Shown in pieces: positions 45,196 to 54,110 of a DNA stretch of 64,000 nucleotides. This stretch comes from Anaerolineae bacterium. GTDB taxonomy: Bacteria > Chloroflexota > Anaerolineae > Anaerolineales > Anaerolineaceae. How positions within the stretch are numbered: the first letter of the stretch is position 1; every line of letters begins with the position of its first letter. The position numbers and the translations under genes are program-made. The notes under the pieces were generated by a model. That model had not been told where the DNA came from and made no database searches. It saw only the letters and a list, made by a program, of their open reading frames with translations. The stretch spans positions 62,001 through 126,000 of the forward strand of contig JABLWW010000003.1 in NCBI GenBank assembly GCA_013178295.1, read 5' to 3'.

Positions 45196-46169
45196 GCTTT
45201 TTCTACCTCCCAACCTACGTATACGTTGGCAGTTGCTTTTTCAGGATTGGGCAAAGGGCTTTGCATGGCAAAATTGACCCAATCTTCAATACGAGCGTTG
45301 ACTTCTTGCTCTATTTTTGTCAGATGAGCTTCGTCGGCGATGTTTTTGTCCAAAATCAACTTGCGTGTCATCTGGATGGGATCATGTTCTTCCTTGTAGT
45401 AGCGTACTTCTTCAGGGGGGCGGAATTCGCCACTGAAGAGACCTTGCCAGCGCCAGGTTTTATACTCAACAAAATATGGCCCGTTTCCAGCACGTATGTG
45501 CGCAACGGCTTTTTGTGTTGCCTCGTATGCGGCTAACAGGTCATTCCCATCTACCTGGACCGAGGGAATTTTGTATGCTTTTGCAAACTCGTACAGGTCT
45601 GCCGTGGCATGACTTTCACCCACAGGGGTTGAAATGGCATACCCGTTGTTCACACAGCAGTACAGGATAGGCAGCTTCCAGGTGGCAGCCAGGTTCAGGC
45701 TTTCATGCCATTCACCACGACCGGAAGTGCCATCACCTACCATGACGGCGACCACGCTATCTTTCCCTTGCATTTTCCACCCCAAGCCCACCCCAAGCGC
45801 AGTTACCATGAAAGACCCCTCTACAGCGTTATCCCCAAAGTTGCCCACGCTGGGGTCAGCTGAGTGAAGAGAGCCACCTTTACCGCTGCAAACGCCTGTG
45901 GCTTTGCCAAAGAGTTCTGCCATGATTTTTTCTCCGGGTGTCCCTGCCAAAACCAGCAACCCGTGACAACGGTGATCGGGGAAGAAACCGTCTGATTTTC
46001 TGATGGAGTGAGCTATGGCGGTTAGCAGAGCTTCCTGCCCAACGCCAGTGTGTAACATTCCTGGAACATTACCTTTTTTGAATTCGCGTTCAAGGGCGAA
46101 CTCAAACGAACGGATAATGCACATATCTCGGTACATTGCGAGAATTTTTCCCGTTTCAATTTCTCCCAT
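45192..46169 (-). CDS. Thiamine-diphosphate dehydrogenase E1 alpha subunit, module 3
   Basis: A 325-residue E1 alpha with ThDP motif GDG (145-147)...NN (174-175). The pattern GDGTSGRGEWHES and CCVNNGYAIST resembles the acetoin dehydrogenase/AcoA branch. AAGGAG lies 7 nt before the ATG. It is the first gene of the minus-strand operon through Mch2, and is divergent from a FAD oxidase gene across 178 nt that contain the shared half-sites. Confidence 0.9.
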   Translation of the reverse strand: MGEIETGKILAMYRDMCIIRSFEFALEREFKKGNVPGMLHTGVGQEALLTAIAHSIRKSDGFFPDHRCHGLLVLAGTPGEKIMAELFGKATGVCSGKGGSLHSADPSVGNFGDNAVEGSFMVTALGVGLGWKMQGKDSVVAVMVGDGTSGRGEWHESLNLAATWKLPILYCCVNNGYAISTPVGESHATADLYEFAKAYKIPSVQVDGNDLLAAYEATQKAVAHIRAGNGPYFVEYKTWRWQGLFSGEFRPPEEVRYYKEEHDPIQMTRKLILDKNIADEAHLTKIEQEVNARIEDWVNFAMQSPLPNPEKATANVYVGWEVEKA

Positions 46170-46211
46170 TGTGAACTCCTTTCAGGGGGGAAGTGTGTAT
46201 TTGTATTTAAT

Positions 46212-46217
46212 ATTATA
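46212..46217 (-). promoter_or_regulatory. Minus-strand -10 box of the E1 alpha 3 operon
   Basis: TATAAT on the minus strand (46217-46212), about 43 nt before the ATG. No good -35 box is visible at 17 nt, so the promoter may need an activator. The TTGACA on this strand (46254-46249) is 31 nt upstream, too far to be its -35. Confidence 0.35.
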
Positions 46218-46248
46218 CATAAAAACAAGCCATTGTCTGTATAATTAA

Positions 46249-46297
46249 TGTCAATATTTTATGAATTTAATCAGCATAGTTAATTGACACTTGACAC
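46249..46297. promoter_or_regulatory. Candidate operator in the E1 alpha 3 / FAD oxidase divergent region
   Basis: TGTCAA (46249-46254) and TTGACA (46284-46289) are offset by exactly 35 bp. A second TTGACAC follows in direct repeat (46284-46290, 46291-46297). This matches the pattern at 10.96 and 18.65 kb, but here neither TTGACA sits at a proper -35 distance from a -10 box, which argues that the half-sites are protein-binding sites and not only -35 boxes. Confidence 0.45.
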
Positions 46298-46320
46298 GTT
46301 CCTGATAAAAAGGCTTCGTA

Positions 46321-46329
46321 TGTTATAAT
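46321..46329 (+). promoter_or_regulatory. Extended -10 promoter of the FAD oxidase / Mo-hydroxylase genes
   Basis: TGT-TATAAT (46321-46329) lies 18 nt before the GTG start at 46348, implying a short leader that still contains AGGAG. Confidence 0.4.
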
Positions 46330-46347
46330 CGTAAACAGGAGTGAACG

Positions 46348-47505
46348 GTGGAACGGGTTTATGACGCTGTGGTGGTGGGTGCCGGTTACGTGGGCTGCTC
46401 TGTTGCGTATCATTTGACAAAAAGCGGCTTGCGCACAGTGCTCGTTGAACAGGGAAATGGAATTTGCAGCGGCGCTTCGGGAGGAAATTACGGTTGCGTT
46501 CAGGTGCAGGACGCCGAGTTAAAACATAGTGTGCCATTTGTAAAAGCCGGTTTTCGTTATTTCGACTGTCTCGAAGATGAACTGGGTATGTCGTTTCGCT
46601 TGCGCCCGCGTTATTCTTTGCTGGTGATAGAGAATGAAAACCAGTGGGATAAGATGAAATTGCGTCATGAGGTTATTCGCCAGGCGGGCATTCAATCTGA
46701 ATTGATTCCTGCGGAGCGAATACCAGAGATTGAACCGTTGTTTAACCATCATACAGTGTTGGGAGCATTGTATCATCCTTATGAAGCGCAGGTTTATCCA
46801 TTTGATTTTGCCTGGGCGTATGTTAATCGTGCTCAGCAAATGGGATTGGAGTTTCTAACCAATACACAGGTTACAGGATTTGAACTACAAGGTGGGCGCA
46901 TTGCTGGGGTCAGAATACAGGATAGGGTGATGTCAACCGGGTTGGTGGTGCTCACAACTGGTGCGTGGACGTCCCAATTGGGAAAGACGCTAGGGTATGA
47001 TTGGGAGATTTCTTATATTACGGGGCAGGCGTGTGCGACAGAAGTAACCGGAGAAGAGATGCAGGGGTATGTATCTTCTGCGGCGTTTTTTGAGGATGTG
47101 CAGAGCGACTCTGATCTTTCGTCGGTAAAATGCGCGCTTGCAATTGCGCAGTCGCCGCATGGCAATTTTCTCCTGGGAGAATCCAGCTCAGTGCAGGCAG
47201 AGTTTCGCCGCCGAGTATCATATCAAGGCATATCGGCTATTGTTGAGCAGTCCACCCGTTATTTTCCTATATTGGAGCGTCTCAACATTATTCGGAGCTG
47301 GGCTGTCCCTGTAGCACATACTGCTGACCAATTGCCCTTTTTGGGTGCTGTTTCTGGTGTGCCGGGGTTGTTCATGGCTGTGGCTTTTCACTCTACGGTA
47401 ATTACCACACCGCTGGTGGGTAATTTGATCAAACAGCTTGTGTTTGGCGAGGAGACCGAAGTGAACATTCGGGCTTTTTCGCCAGATCGTTGTGTTGTTT
47501 GTTAA
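46348..47505 (+). CDS. FAD-dependent oxidoreductase of the DAO/glycine-sarcosine oxidase family
   Basis: A 385-residue flavoprotein with AVVVGAGYVGCSVAYHL at the N-terminus, EQGNGICSGASGGNYG as the second FAD-contact segment, and a DAO-type C-terminus (PVAHTADQLPFLG). The GTG start has AGGAG 6-7 nt upstream. No 2Fe-2S partner is adjacent, unlike the homolog at 32.5 kb. It oxidises an amine or amino acid-like compound. It is followed by the three-subunit Mo-hydroxylase, likely in one transcript. Confidence 0.83.
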   Translation: MERVYDAVVVGAGYVGCSVAYHLTKSGLRTVLVEQGNGICSGASGGNYGCVQVQDAELKHSVPFVKAGFRYFDCLEDELGMSFRLRPRYSLLVIENENQWDKMKLRHEVIRQAGIQSELIPAERIPEIEPLFNHHTVLGALYHPYEAQVYPFDFAWAYVNRAQQMGLEFLTNTQVTGFELQGGRIAGVRIQDRVMSTGLVVLTTGAWTSQLGKTLGYDWEISYITGQACATEVTGEEMQGYVSSAAFFEDVQSDSDLSSVKCALAIAQSPHGNFLLGESSSVQAEFRRRVSYQGISAIVEQSTRYFPILERLNIIRSWAVPVAHTADQLPFLGAVSGVPGLFMAVAFHSTVITTPLVGNLIKQLVFGEETEVNIRAFSPDRCVVC

Positions 47506-47528
47506 ATACTATTTGGAATGGGAAAGGG

Positions 47529-48386
47529 ATGATGAAAGAAATGGATTATATTCGACCAAACAGTATTGAGGAGGCGGTGCAAATTCTCTCTGATCCTGGC
47601 AGGAGGGGTAAGCTTTTGGCAGGTGGTACTGACCTTTTGGTGCAGAAACGAGTTGACCCTCCTGATTACGATTGCTTTGTAGATATCAGTCGCCTGAGCG
47701 AAATACAGCAAATCAGGGTATCCGATGGAGTGTTTTATCTTGGCGCTGGCGTAACGCATGCCGTAATTGCCCAAGACCCGCTTATTCTCAAATATGTGTC
47801 CTTTCTGGCGCAGGCATGTTTGAGCGTGGGAAGCCCGCAGATACGCAATACTGGCACGCTTGGCGGGAATGTAGCCAACGCAGCCGCTTGTGCCGATTCA
47901 CTTCCGGCTTTGGTTTGCCTGGACGCGGTAGCGCATTTGCGTTCAAAACGCGGTGAGCGACAAATGCTTGTTACAGAGTTAGTCAAAGGCCCACATGAGA
48001 CAGCATTAGAAACGGACGAGCTGATCACCCATTTTACGTTTCTCCAGCCACCGCCAGGTGTGAAAACACATTTTATCAAGATTGGGAGACGTAATGCTCA
48101 GTCAATTTCTCGCTTGAGCATTGCTGCCATGGGGAGAAAAGATAAAAATGGCAATGTGGATTTTATCCGAATTTGTCCTGGTGCTGCGACGCCGCGAACG
48201 ATGCGCTTTACAGAGGTTGAAACGTATCTGATGGGCAAACAGGCTTGCGAAGAACTCTACGTTGACGCTGGGCAGCGCATGGCTGCCAGGATGGTGGAAA
48301 TTACTGGGGTGCGCTGGTCAACGGAATACAAAGAGGTGGCTTTGAAAGCGATCACCGAACGTGTTCTGCGAGAGGTTCTTGGGTAA
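47529..48386 (+). CDS. FAD subunit of a xanthine-dehydrogenase/CO-dehydrogenase-type Mo-hydroxylase
   Basis: A 285-residue CoxM/XdhB-like protein with FAD-binding LLAGGTDLLV (about 28-37) and TLGGNVANAAACADSLPAL. The start is uncertain among ATGs at 47529, 47532 and 47541; AAAGGG lies directly upstream. It delivers electrons from the 2Fe-2S clusters to an acceptor. The genes run FAD, 2Fe-2S, molybdenum subunit in order. Confidence 0.88.
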   Translation: MMKEMDYIRPNSIEEAVQILSDPGRRGKLLAGGTDLLVQKRVDPPDYDCFVDISRLSEIQQIRVSDGVFYLGAGVTHAVIAQDPLILKYVSFLAQACLSVGSPQIRNTGTLGGNVANAAACADSLPALVCLDAVAHLRSKRGERQMLVTELVKGPHETALETDELITHFTFLQPPPGVKTHFIKIGRRNAQSISRLSIAAMGRKDKNGNVDFIRICPGAATPRTMRFTEVETYLMGKQACEELYVDAGQRMAARMVEITGVRWSTEYKEVALKAITERVLREVLG

Positions 48387-48431
48387 GGATTGTCAATAGA
48401 CGCGAGATTTTTATAAGAAGGATGTTTGGTT

Positions 48432-48926
48432 ATGGAGATAACGTTTATTTTAAACCGTCAAAAGGTGCGCGTGGATGTACCCGCGGATATCACGCTTTTA
48501 TCTTTGTTGCGGGATTATTTACACATGACTGGTACAAAAGTGGGTTGCGAGGTTGGCGAGTGTGGAGCGTGTTCGGTTCTTTTGGATGGCAAGCTGGTTG
48601 ACAGTTGTCTGGTATTGGCTCCGCAGGTGGAAGGCAGAGAGGTGATTACGATTGAAGGTGTATGTGCGGAAGATGGCTCTCCGAGTGATTTGCAAAAGAA
48701 CTTTATTTCTGCGGGCGCTGTGCAGTGCGGATATTGTATCCCCGGGATGGTGATGGCTGGCGAGGCATTGCTGCGAAAAACGTTAAAGCCGACGCGGAGT
48801 GAGATACGAGAGGCGCTGACGGGAAATCTATGTCGTTGTACGGGGTACCAGCAAATTGTGGATGCCATTGAGATGACAGCCAAGCAACGCTCTCAAACAC
48901 AGTCCGGGAGGGATAAAAATGTCTGA
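48432..48926 (+). CDS. 2Fe-2S subunit of the xanthine-dehydrogenase-type Mo-hydroxylase
   Basis: A 164-residue CoxS/XdhC-like protein with a plant-type cluster (Cys39, 44, 47, 59 in CEVGECGAC...C) and an alpha-helical cluster domain (Cys99, 102, 134, 136 in CGYC and CRC). AAGGA lies 10-14 nt before the ATG; a TTG two codons earlier (48426) is a possible start. Its end overlaps the large-subunit ATG by 8 nt. Confidence 0.9.
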   Translation: MEITFILNRQKVRVDVPADITLLSLLRDYLHMTGTKVGCEVGECGACSVLLDGKLVDSCLVLAPQVEGREVITIEGVCAEDGSPSDLQKNFISAGAVQCGYCIPGMVMAGEALLRKTLKPTRSEIREALTGNLCRCTGYQQIVDAIEMTAKQRSQTQSGRDKNV

Positions 48927-51258
48927 TTTACAGTATAAGTATATAGGTAAACCTGCTGATCGGGTGGATGCCTTGGAAAAGGTAACGGGCGCCGCTAAGT
49001 ATGTGGGTGATTATTACTTACCAGATATGCTGTATGCTCGCGCATTGCGCAGCGAATTGCCCCATGCCCGCATTAAACATCTTGATACCCGCCCGGCGCT
49101 GAATGTTCCCGGTGTAATTGCGGTGATTACCAGTGAGGATTTTATTGATCATGGACGCTTTGGTTTCCCGGTCAAGGATCATTTTGCATTAGCGTTTGAG
49201 AAGGTGCGGTATGTAGGGCAGGCGATCGCAGCGGTGGCTGCCGAAACGCCAGAAGCTGCTCTAAATGGCGTAAAAGCGATCATCTGTGAACTGGAACCGC
49301 TGCCAGGTGTGTTTGATATGGATCATGCCCTTGACCCTGATGCTCCACAGGTTGGTTTTGAGCGCGAAGACCATAAACATCCCAACTTTTTGGATATGAG
49401 CCCGGTGTATAAGGGCGATCCAGACGAGGTGCTGAAGGATTGCCCAGTGGTGTTGCATGAGGAGTATCGCACAGTGCATCAGGAACACAGTTATCTGGAG
49501 ACGGAAGGTGCATTGGCAATCCCGACATCAGATGGCGGGGTGACAGTTTACTGCAATAATCAGAGCCCGTTTATCACTAAAGGAAATCTGGTTGCTGTTT
49601 TGGGCCTTGATCCGATCAAAGTGCGTGTGATACAACCGCATGTTGGGGGGTCGTTTGGCGGGAAGGATGATCTCAATTACCTGACGGCATGTCAGGTGGC
49701 TGCTCTTGCGCTGAAAGCTAAACGCCCCGTGCGGATGACTTTCTCGCGTGAGGAGAGCATGATCGCGAGCTATAAGCGGGATGCGATGCACATGCGGATC
49801 ACTTTGGGGGCTGATAAAGATGGAACTTTGCGTGCTTGTAAGGCTATCCACACATTGGACTCGGGAGCATATTCTTCGCAAAGTCCATTCACTGCCTGGC
49901 GTGCAAGCATTCATGCGATGGGGGCATATCGCTATGATGCGGTCAAAGTTGAAGTGACCAGCGTTTATACAAACAATGGTTTTTCGGGGGCGTTTCGCGG
50001 TTTTGGCAATACGGAGGCTTGTTTTGGGATTGAGTCGGCGATTGATGAGCTGGCAGAGAAATTGGGCATGGACCCAATTGATTTTCGTCTTAAGAATTGT
50101 CTGCGTGTGGGTGATGTTACTCCTCATGGGCAAAAGCTTACGGAGTCGGTTGGGTTGGTAGAATGTCTGGAGACGGTGCGCAAATTGAGCGATTGGGATC
50201 GCAAACGGGCAGAGTACGCCAGGCAGACCTCACAGGATACACGCTGTGGAATTGGTGTAGCAGTGCTTTTTCATGGTACTTCACTGGGAGCTGAGGGGGT
50301 GGATTGCGCGACAAACACCATAGAAATTCTGCCAGATTATTCAGTGGCTTGCGCTTCTGGCTTGACGGATTATGGGCAGGGACCGCGCACAGTGTATACG
50401 CTCATCACGGCGGAAGAATTGGGAATATCTCCGGAACGCGTCCGCATTCTGCTGGCAGACACCGATACCGCAATTGACTCAGGTCCCACGGTGGCAAGCC
50501 GTTCAACCATTCTGGCAGGTAATGCGATGCGCGTAGCCGCACAAACACTTGCTAGAACGCTCAATTTTGCTGCGGCGGACATGTTGAAATGTGAGCCTCA
50601 AAGAGTGATGCGCATTGGGGAAGCTTACGTGGGACCCAATGAAGAGCCAGTGAGCTGGGAGAAGGTGGTTGATCATGCCCGTAGCATGGGGCTGGTGTTG
50701 TCAGCGCACGGCAAATGGTCTGCCCCTGAGATTCACTGGGATCACCATAAAGGCACCGGAACGCCCTATTTTGGTTATCACTTTGCGGCTCAGGTGGCAG
50801 AAGTGCAGGTGGACTTGCGTATAGGTAAGACGCAGGTCTTGAATATTTGGGCGGCGCATGACACAGGCAAGGTGATTTTCCCTCAAGGAGCTTTAGGGCA
50901 AGTATACGGTGGGATTACACAAGGGCTTGGATATGCGCTGATGGAGGAAGCCATTTATGCGGATGGGTATTTGCAGAGCGTCAACTTTGACACATACCTG
51001 ATACCAACATCTATGGATGTGCCTGACATGACGGCCCGCTTTGTTGAAACCAATTTTTCGCCTGGACCGTATGGCGCCAAGAACATTGCTGAACCGGCGA
51101 TGGTACCCACAGCCCCAGCAATTGTCAATGCCATTTATCATGCCACAGGTAAGCGCATTCGTGTTTTACCCGCTGATTTGGAGCGCGTGGCGTTAGGTAA
51201 GTCCTTGCATAAACGCGGTTCACCGGTTAGTTGTAAGGTGGGCTTAAAAGTTAAGTGA
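48919..51258 (+). CDS. Molybdenum subunit of a xanthine-dehydrogenase-type hydroxylase
   Basis: A 779-residue protein with the cytosine-dinucleotide/pterin contact segments GGSFGGKDD (about 235-243) and GAFRGFGNTEA (about 355-365), and the catalytic Glu725 in KNIAEPAMVPTAPA. It hydroxylates an electron-poor ring carbon (purines, nicotinate, pterins or similar) with water as oxygen donor. The residues that would separate purine from other substrates are not clear by eye. Last gene of the set, ending before a bidirectional terminator. Confidence 0.9.
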   Translation: MSDLQYKYIGKPADRVDALEKVTGAAKYVGDYYLPDMLYARALRSELPHARIKHLDTRPALNVPGVIAVITSEDFIDHGRFGFPVKDHFALAFEKVRYVGQAIAAVAAETPEAALNGVKAIICELEPLPGVFDMDHALDPDAPQVGFEREDHKHPNFLDMSPVYKGDPDEVLKDCPVVLHEEYRTVHQEHSYLETEGALAIPTSDGGVTVYCNNQSPFITKGNLVAVLGLDPIKVRVIQPHVGGSFGGKDDLNYLTACQVAALALKAKRPVRMTFSREESMIASYKRDAMHMRITLGADKDGTLRACKAIHTLDSGAYSSQSPFTAWRASIHAMGAYRYDAVKVEVTSVYTNNGFSGAFRGFGNTEACFGIESAIDELAEKLGMDPIDFRLKNCLRVGDVTPHGQKLTESVGLVECLETVRKLSDWDRKRAEYARQTSQDTRCGIGVAVLFHGTSLGAEGVDCATNTIEILPDYSVACASGLTDYGQGPRTVYTLITAEELGISPERVRILLADTDTAIDSGPTVASRSTILAGNAMRVAAQTLARTLNFAAADMLKCEPQRVMRIGEAYVGPNEEPVSWEKVVDHARSMGLVLSAHGKWSAPEIHWDHHKGTGTPYFGYHFAAQVAEVQVDLRIGKTQVLNIWAAHDTGKVIFPQGALGQVYGGITQGLGYALMEEAIYADGYLQSVNFDTYLIPTSMDVPDMTARFVETNFSPGPYGAKNIAEPAMVPTAPAIVNAIYHATGKRIRVLPADLERVALGKSLHKRGSPVSCKVGLKVK

Positions 51259-51278
51259 TTCGGAGTAGGGAAAATCTT

Positions 51279-51325
51279 AACCCGGCGGAGTGTTAGAATT
51301 TGCACCTTGCTCCGCCGGGTTTTCT
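51279..51325. terminator. Bidirectional terminator between Mo-hydroxylase and SsnA-like genes
   Basis: AACCCGGCGGAG (51279-51290) pairs with CTCCGCCGGGTT (51310-51321), followed by TTCTT. An outer AATCTTAA / TTAAGATT pair (51273-51280, 51329-51336) extends it. It serves the two converging operons. Confidence 0.8.
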
Positions 51326-51350
51326 TAACTTAAGATTATGTGAAATTTTG

Positions 51351-52676
51351 TCAACGGGCTTTTGACCACAGTTTGAGAGCCGCCGAACGAGTTCGCTCTT
51401 CCAGAGTTTCCCAGTCTGCGTCTAATACGTCTCCACATGCCACTCTCACGGTGCCTGCTACCCATACCGACGTGACATGCTGGGCATTACGGTAGAGTAC
51501 CAGTTGCTCGTACAGATTGTGTTCTTCAAGGGGAGTGGGGAGTTCTCCATTGATGAGTTGAAGGTCTGCCTGCCAGCCGGGGGCAATTCTTCCAACCTTT
51601 TCCAGATTGAGGGCGCGTGCGCCTCCTTCTGTGGCAATATACCAGACGATATTGGCGGGCATCAAACGCGGGTCTAGCTGATTGGCTTTGTGAATCAGGA
51701 ACGCGCCGCGCATGACCTCAAAGAAATCGTCAATATAGCCATCGCTGCCCAGCCCTACAGTGGCGTTAGCTTCAACAAGCTGTGGTATAGGGGCAATTCC
51801 GCCGCCCACTTCACAGTTGGAAAGGGGCATGTGACTGACGCGTATGCCCTGTTCGGCGATTAAGGCAATTTCGGAGGCATCTATTTGTACACATTGCGAT
51901 GCTAAAAATCCGGAGTTGGCTATGCCTAGCTTTTTATAGTAATGCAACGTTCGCATCCCAAATTCTTTGAGAGCAAATTCTGGCTCGTAGGTTCCTTCGG
52001 ATACATGTGCATGATGCAAAACGCCGCGCTGTTTTGCCATCTCATTTGCCTGTAATATAAATTCCTTGGAACAGGTGAAGGTTGTATGGTGGCACATAAC
52101 GCCCTGCACTAAACCGCCCTGACGTTGACATGAGTCGATAAACTCAGCATTCTCGCGCAGACCAAGCTGACCGTTTTCCTTGCTGACCCTTTCTGTGGCT
52201 TCGAAAGAGAGAAATCCTCTCAAACCGCGACGTCGGACAACTTCTGCCTGAGCAAACAAACACCCGGGCAGAGCAAAAGGCGCTTCGGTGCAATCATAAA
52301 AGCTGGTAACCCCACTTTTTAACATGTGACAGCAACGCAAGTCTGTTGCGGCGCAGATCATTTCGTGATCCAGGCGATCTTCAATTAACGGCCACCAAAA
52401 ATCTTCCAGAAAGGGCCAGAAACCGGAGGGCGCTTTGGCAAGTGGGATGCCGTGCGCGAGGATACCATACAGATGGGTGTGCGCATTAACAAATCCAGGA
52501 GAAAGAACATCATCAGGAGCGTTCCAAATTTTATCGTCTGGGTAGCGTTTTTCCAGTTCTTGGTTGGGGGCAACGTCGGTGATTGTATCTCCCACAATAC
52601 GAACACCATGCTGATGCAGAGGTTTTTCGAGGGCACTGGTGATTAACCATTCGGGTAATATAATTGTTCCGTTCAT
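51351..52676 (-). CDS. ssnA: SsnA-like amidohydrolase (D)
   Basis: A 441-residue hydrolase, the same length as E. coli SsnA (442). It shares with it the WWPLIEDRLD-type segment (SsnA: LWWRLDRALD), the C-terminal PTPL...HSV-type segment and an Ala/Trp-rich C-terminus. HxH is in NAHTHLYG (His66, His68), and GLGSDGYIDD carries the metal Asp. SsnA is part of E. coli purine-degradation gene sets, where it acts as an aminohydrolase. It lies downstream of a dihydropyrimidinase gene in an Fe-ADH-AOR3-regulator-HydA-SsnA operon. Confidence 0.82.
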   Translation of the reverse strand: MNGTIILPEWLITSALEKPLHQHGVRIVGDTITDVAPNQELEKRYPDDKIWNAPDDVLSPGFVNAHTHLYGILAHGIPLAKAPSGFWPFLEDFWWPLIEDRLDHEMICAATDLRCCHMLKSGVTSFYDCTEAPFALPGCLFAQAEVVRRRGLRGFLSFEATERVSKENGQLGLRENAEFIDSCQRQGGLVQGVMCHHTTFTCSKEFILQANEMAKQRGVLHHAHVSEGTYEPEFALKEFGMRTLHYYKKLGIANSGFLASQCVQIDASEIALIAEQGIRVSHMPLSNCEVGGGIAPIPQLVEANATVGLGSDGYIDDFFEVMRGAFLIHKANQLDPRLMPANIVWYIATEGGARALNLEKVGRIAPGWQADLQLINGELPTPLEEHNLYEQLVLYRNAQHVTSVWVAGTVRVACGDVLDADWETLEERTRSAALKLWSKAR

Positions 52677-52725
52677 GAGACTCTCCTTAAGCTGAAGAAA
52701 TTCGTAAAAATCCGGTTATTTATCT

Positions 52726-54105
52726 TTAACAGTCTGGCAATTTGCGGGCAAGGTACTTCCCTGTTATTTTGGTATCTAGAAATGTTCCGTCTTTTGCAAT
52801 GGGCTTGCCACCTTTTATCGTCATGACCGGGTAGCCTTTAAGTTGCATACCTTCATAAGGTGTGTAGTCCACATTCTCATGCAAGATGTCTTTACGGACC
52901 GTCAGGATTTTGTGCGGGTCAAAGAGAACGATATCGGCATCTGCTCCGGGGAGAAGGCAGCCTTTGCGGGGATATAACCCGAACAGTCTAGCTGCTGCTG
53001 TTGAGCAGGTTTCGACCCAGCGGTTGAGGCTCAAGTGCCCGCCGCAAACACCATAAGAGTACATTAGCGAGAGGCGCAGTCCCACGCCGGGCAGCCCGCC
53101 GGGTATCTTGCTAAAGTTATCCTTCCCCAGGTCTTTCTGCCCTTTGAAGAAAAAAGGGCAGTGATCGGTCGCTGCTACCTGGATTGTTCCATTTGACAGC
53201 GCCTGCCACAGCGCACGGGTGTCTGACTTTTTGCGCAGGGGAGGCGAGCAGACAAATTTTGCGCCTTCAAAATCGGGCTGTTGATATAAACTGTGATCCA
53301 GCAACAGATATTGAGGACATGTTTCACCAAAAGCTTTTTGACCTCTCAAACGTGCGTGACACACCATTTCTGCGCCCTGCCGGGTGGATATATGAACAAT
53401 ATACACAAATGCGCGGGTGATTTCTGCCAGAGATAATATGCGATGGATAGCTTCTCTTTCGGCAGTTTCCGGTCTGCTCAAAGGATGTGAGGCGGGATTG
53501 TTCAGGTCTGTTTTTAACAGATCTTGTGTGCGCCATTGAATGATGGCGTCGTTTTCCGAGTGGACAATGGCTAAAGCCTCCAGCTTGTGAATAGCATTTA
53601 GGACTTTGAGAAGCTGCGTATCATCGAGCTTGAATCCCGTGTAAGTGGTATAAAGTTTGAAAGATGTAATTCCTTGTTCAATAAGATCGGGCAACTGGCT
53701 AAGCGTGTTCTGCTCGCTGTTAGTGATTGTCATGTGCAGCCCAAAATCAAGTACAGACTTATTTTCTGCCTGCTGCCGCCGCAACATGTAGGCTTCGCGA
53801 AGAGATTGATTATTTTCTGGCTCGACAAAGTCAATGAGCGTGGTTGTTCCGCCACATGCAGCGGCAATGCTGCCGCTTTGCCAATCATCGCTAGAGGTGG
53901 TGATGCCGGCTGGCATTTCCAGGTGGACGTGAGGATCAACAGCGCCTGGTAGTACATACAATCCCCCTGCGTCAATTATTTCTTTCCCTTCCAGATTTTT
54001 GCCAATCAGAGCTATTTTCTCATCGGAAATACCGATATCCGCCTCAATGACCTCGCTGGCATTGATCAGCGTTCCACCTTTTATGACCAGGTCTATGGCT
54101 TTCAT
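52726..54105 (-). CDS. hydA: Dihydropyrimidinase/hydantoinase family cyclic amidohydrolase
   Basis: A 459-residue enzyme with HxH in DPHVHLE (His59, His61), the carboxylated Lys150 in TSFKLYTTY bridging two zinc ions, IVHSEN and YIVHIST, and the metal Asp in AATDHCPF. It matches the D-phenylhydantoinase/dihydropyrimidinase family in length. It hydrolyses a cyclic amide or ureide ring, for example dihydrouracil or a hydantoin. It begins 5 nt downstream of the XRE-cupin gene end and is followed by the SsnA-like gene. Confidence 0.88.
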   Translation of the reverse strand: MKAIDLVIKGGTLINASEVIEADIGISDEKIALIGKNLEGKEIIDAGGLYVLPGAVDPHVHLEMPAGITTSSDDWQSGSIAAACGGTTTLIDFVEPENNQSLREAYMLRRQQAENKSVLDFGLHMTITNSEQNTLSQLPDLIEQGITSFKLYTTYTGFKLDDTQLLKVLNAIHKLEALAIVHSENDAIIQWRTQDLLKTDLNNPASHPLSRPETAEREAIHRILSLAEITRAFVYIVHISTRQGAEMVCHARLRGQKAFGETCPQYLLLDHSLYQQPDFEGAKFVCSPPLRKKSDTRALWQALSNGTIQVAATDHCPFFFKGQKDLGKDNFSKIPGGLPGVGLRLSLMYSYGVCGGHLSLNRWVETCSTAAARLFGLYPRKGCLLPGADADIVLFDPHKILTVRKDILHENVDYTPYEGMQLKGYPVMTIKGGKPIAKDGTFLDTKITGKYLARKLPDC

Positions 54106-54110
54106 GGGGA

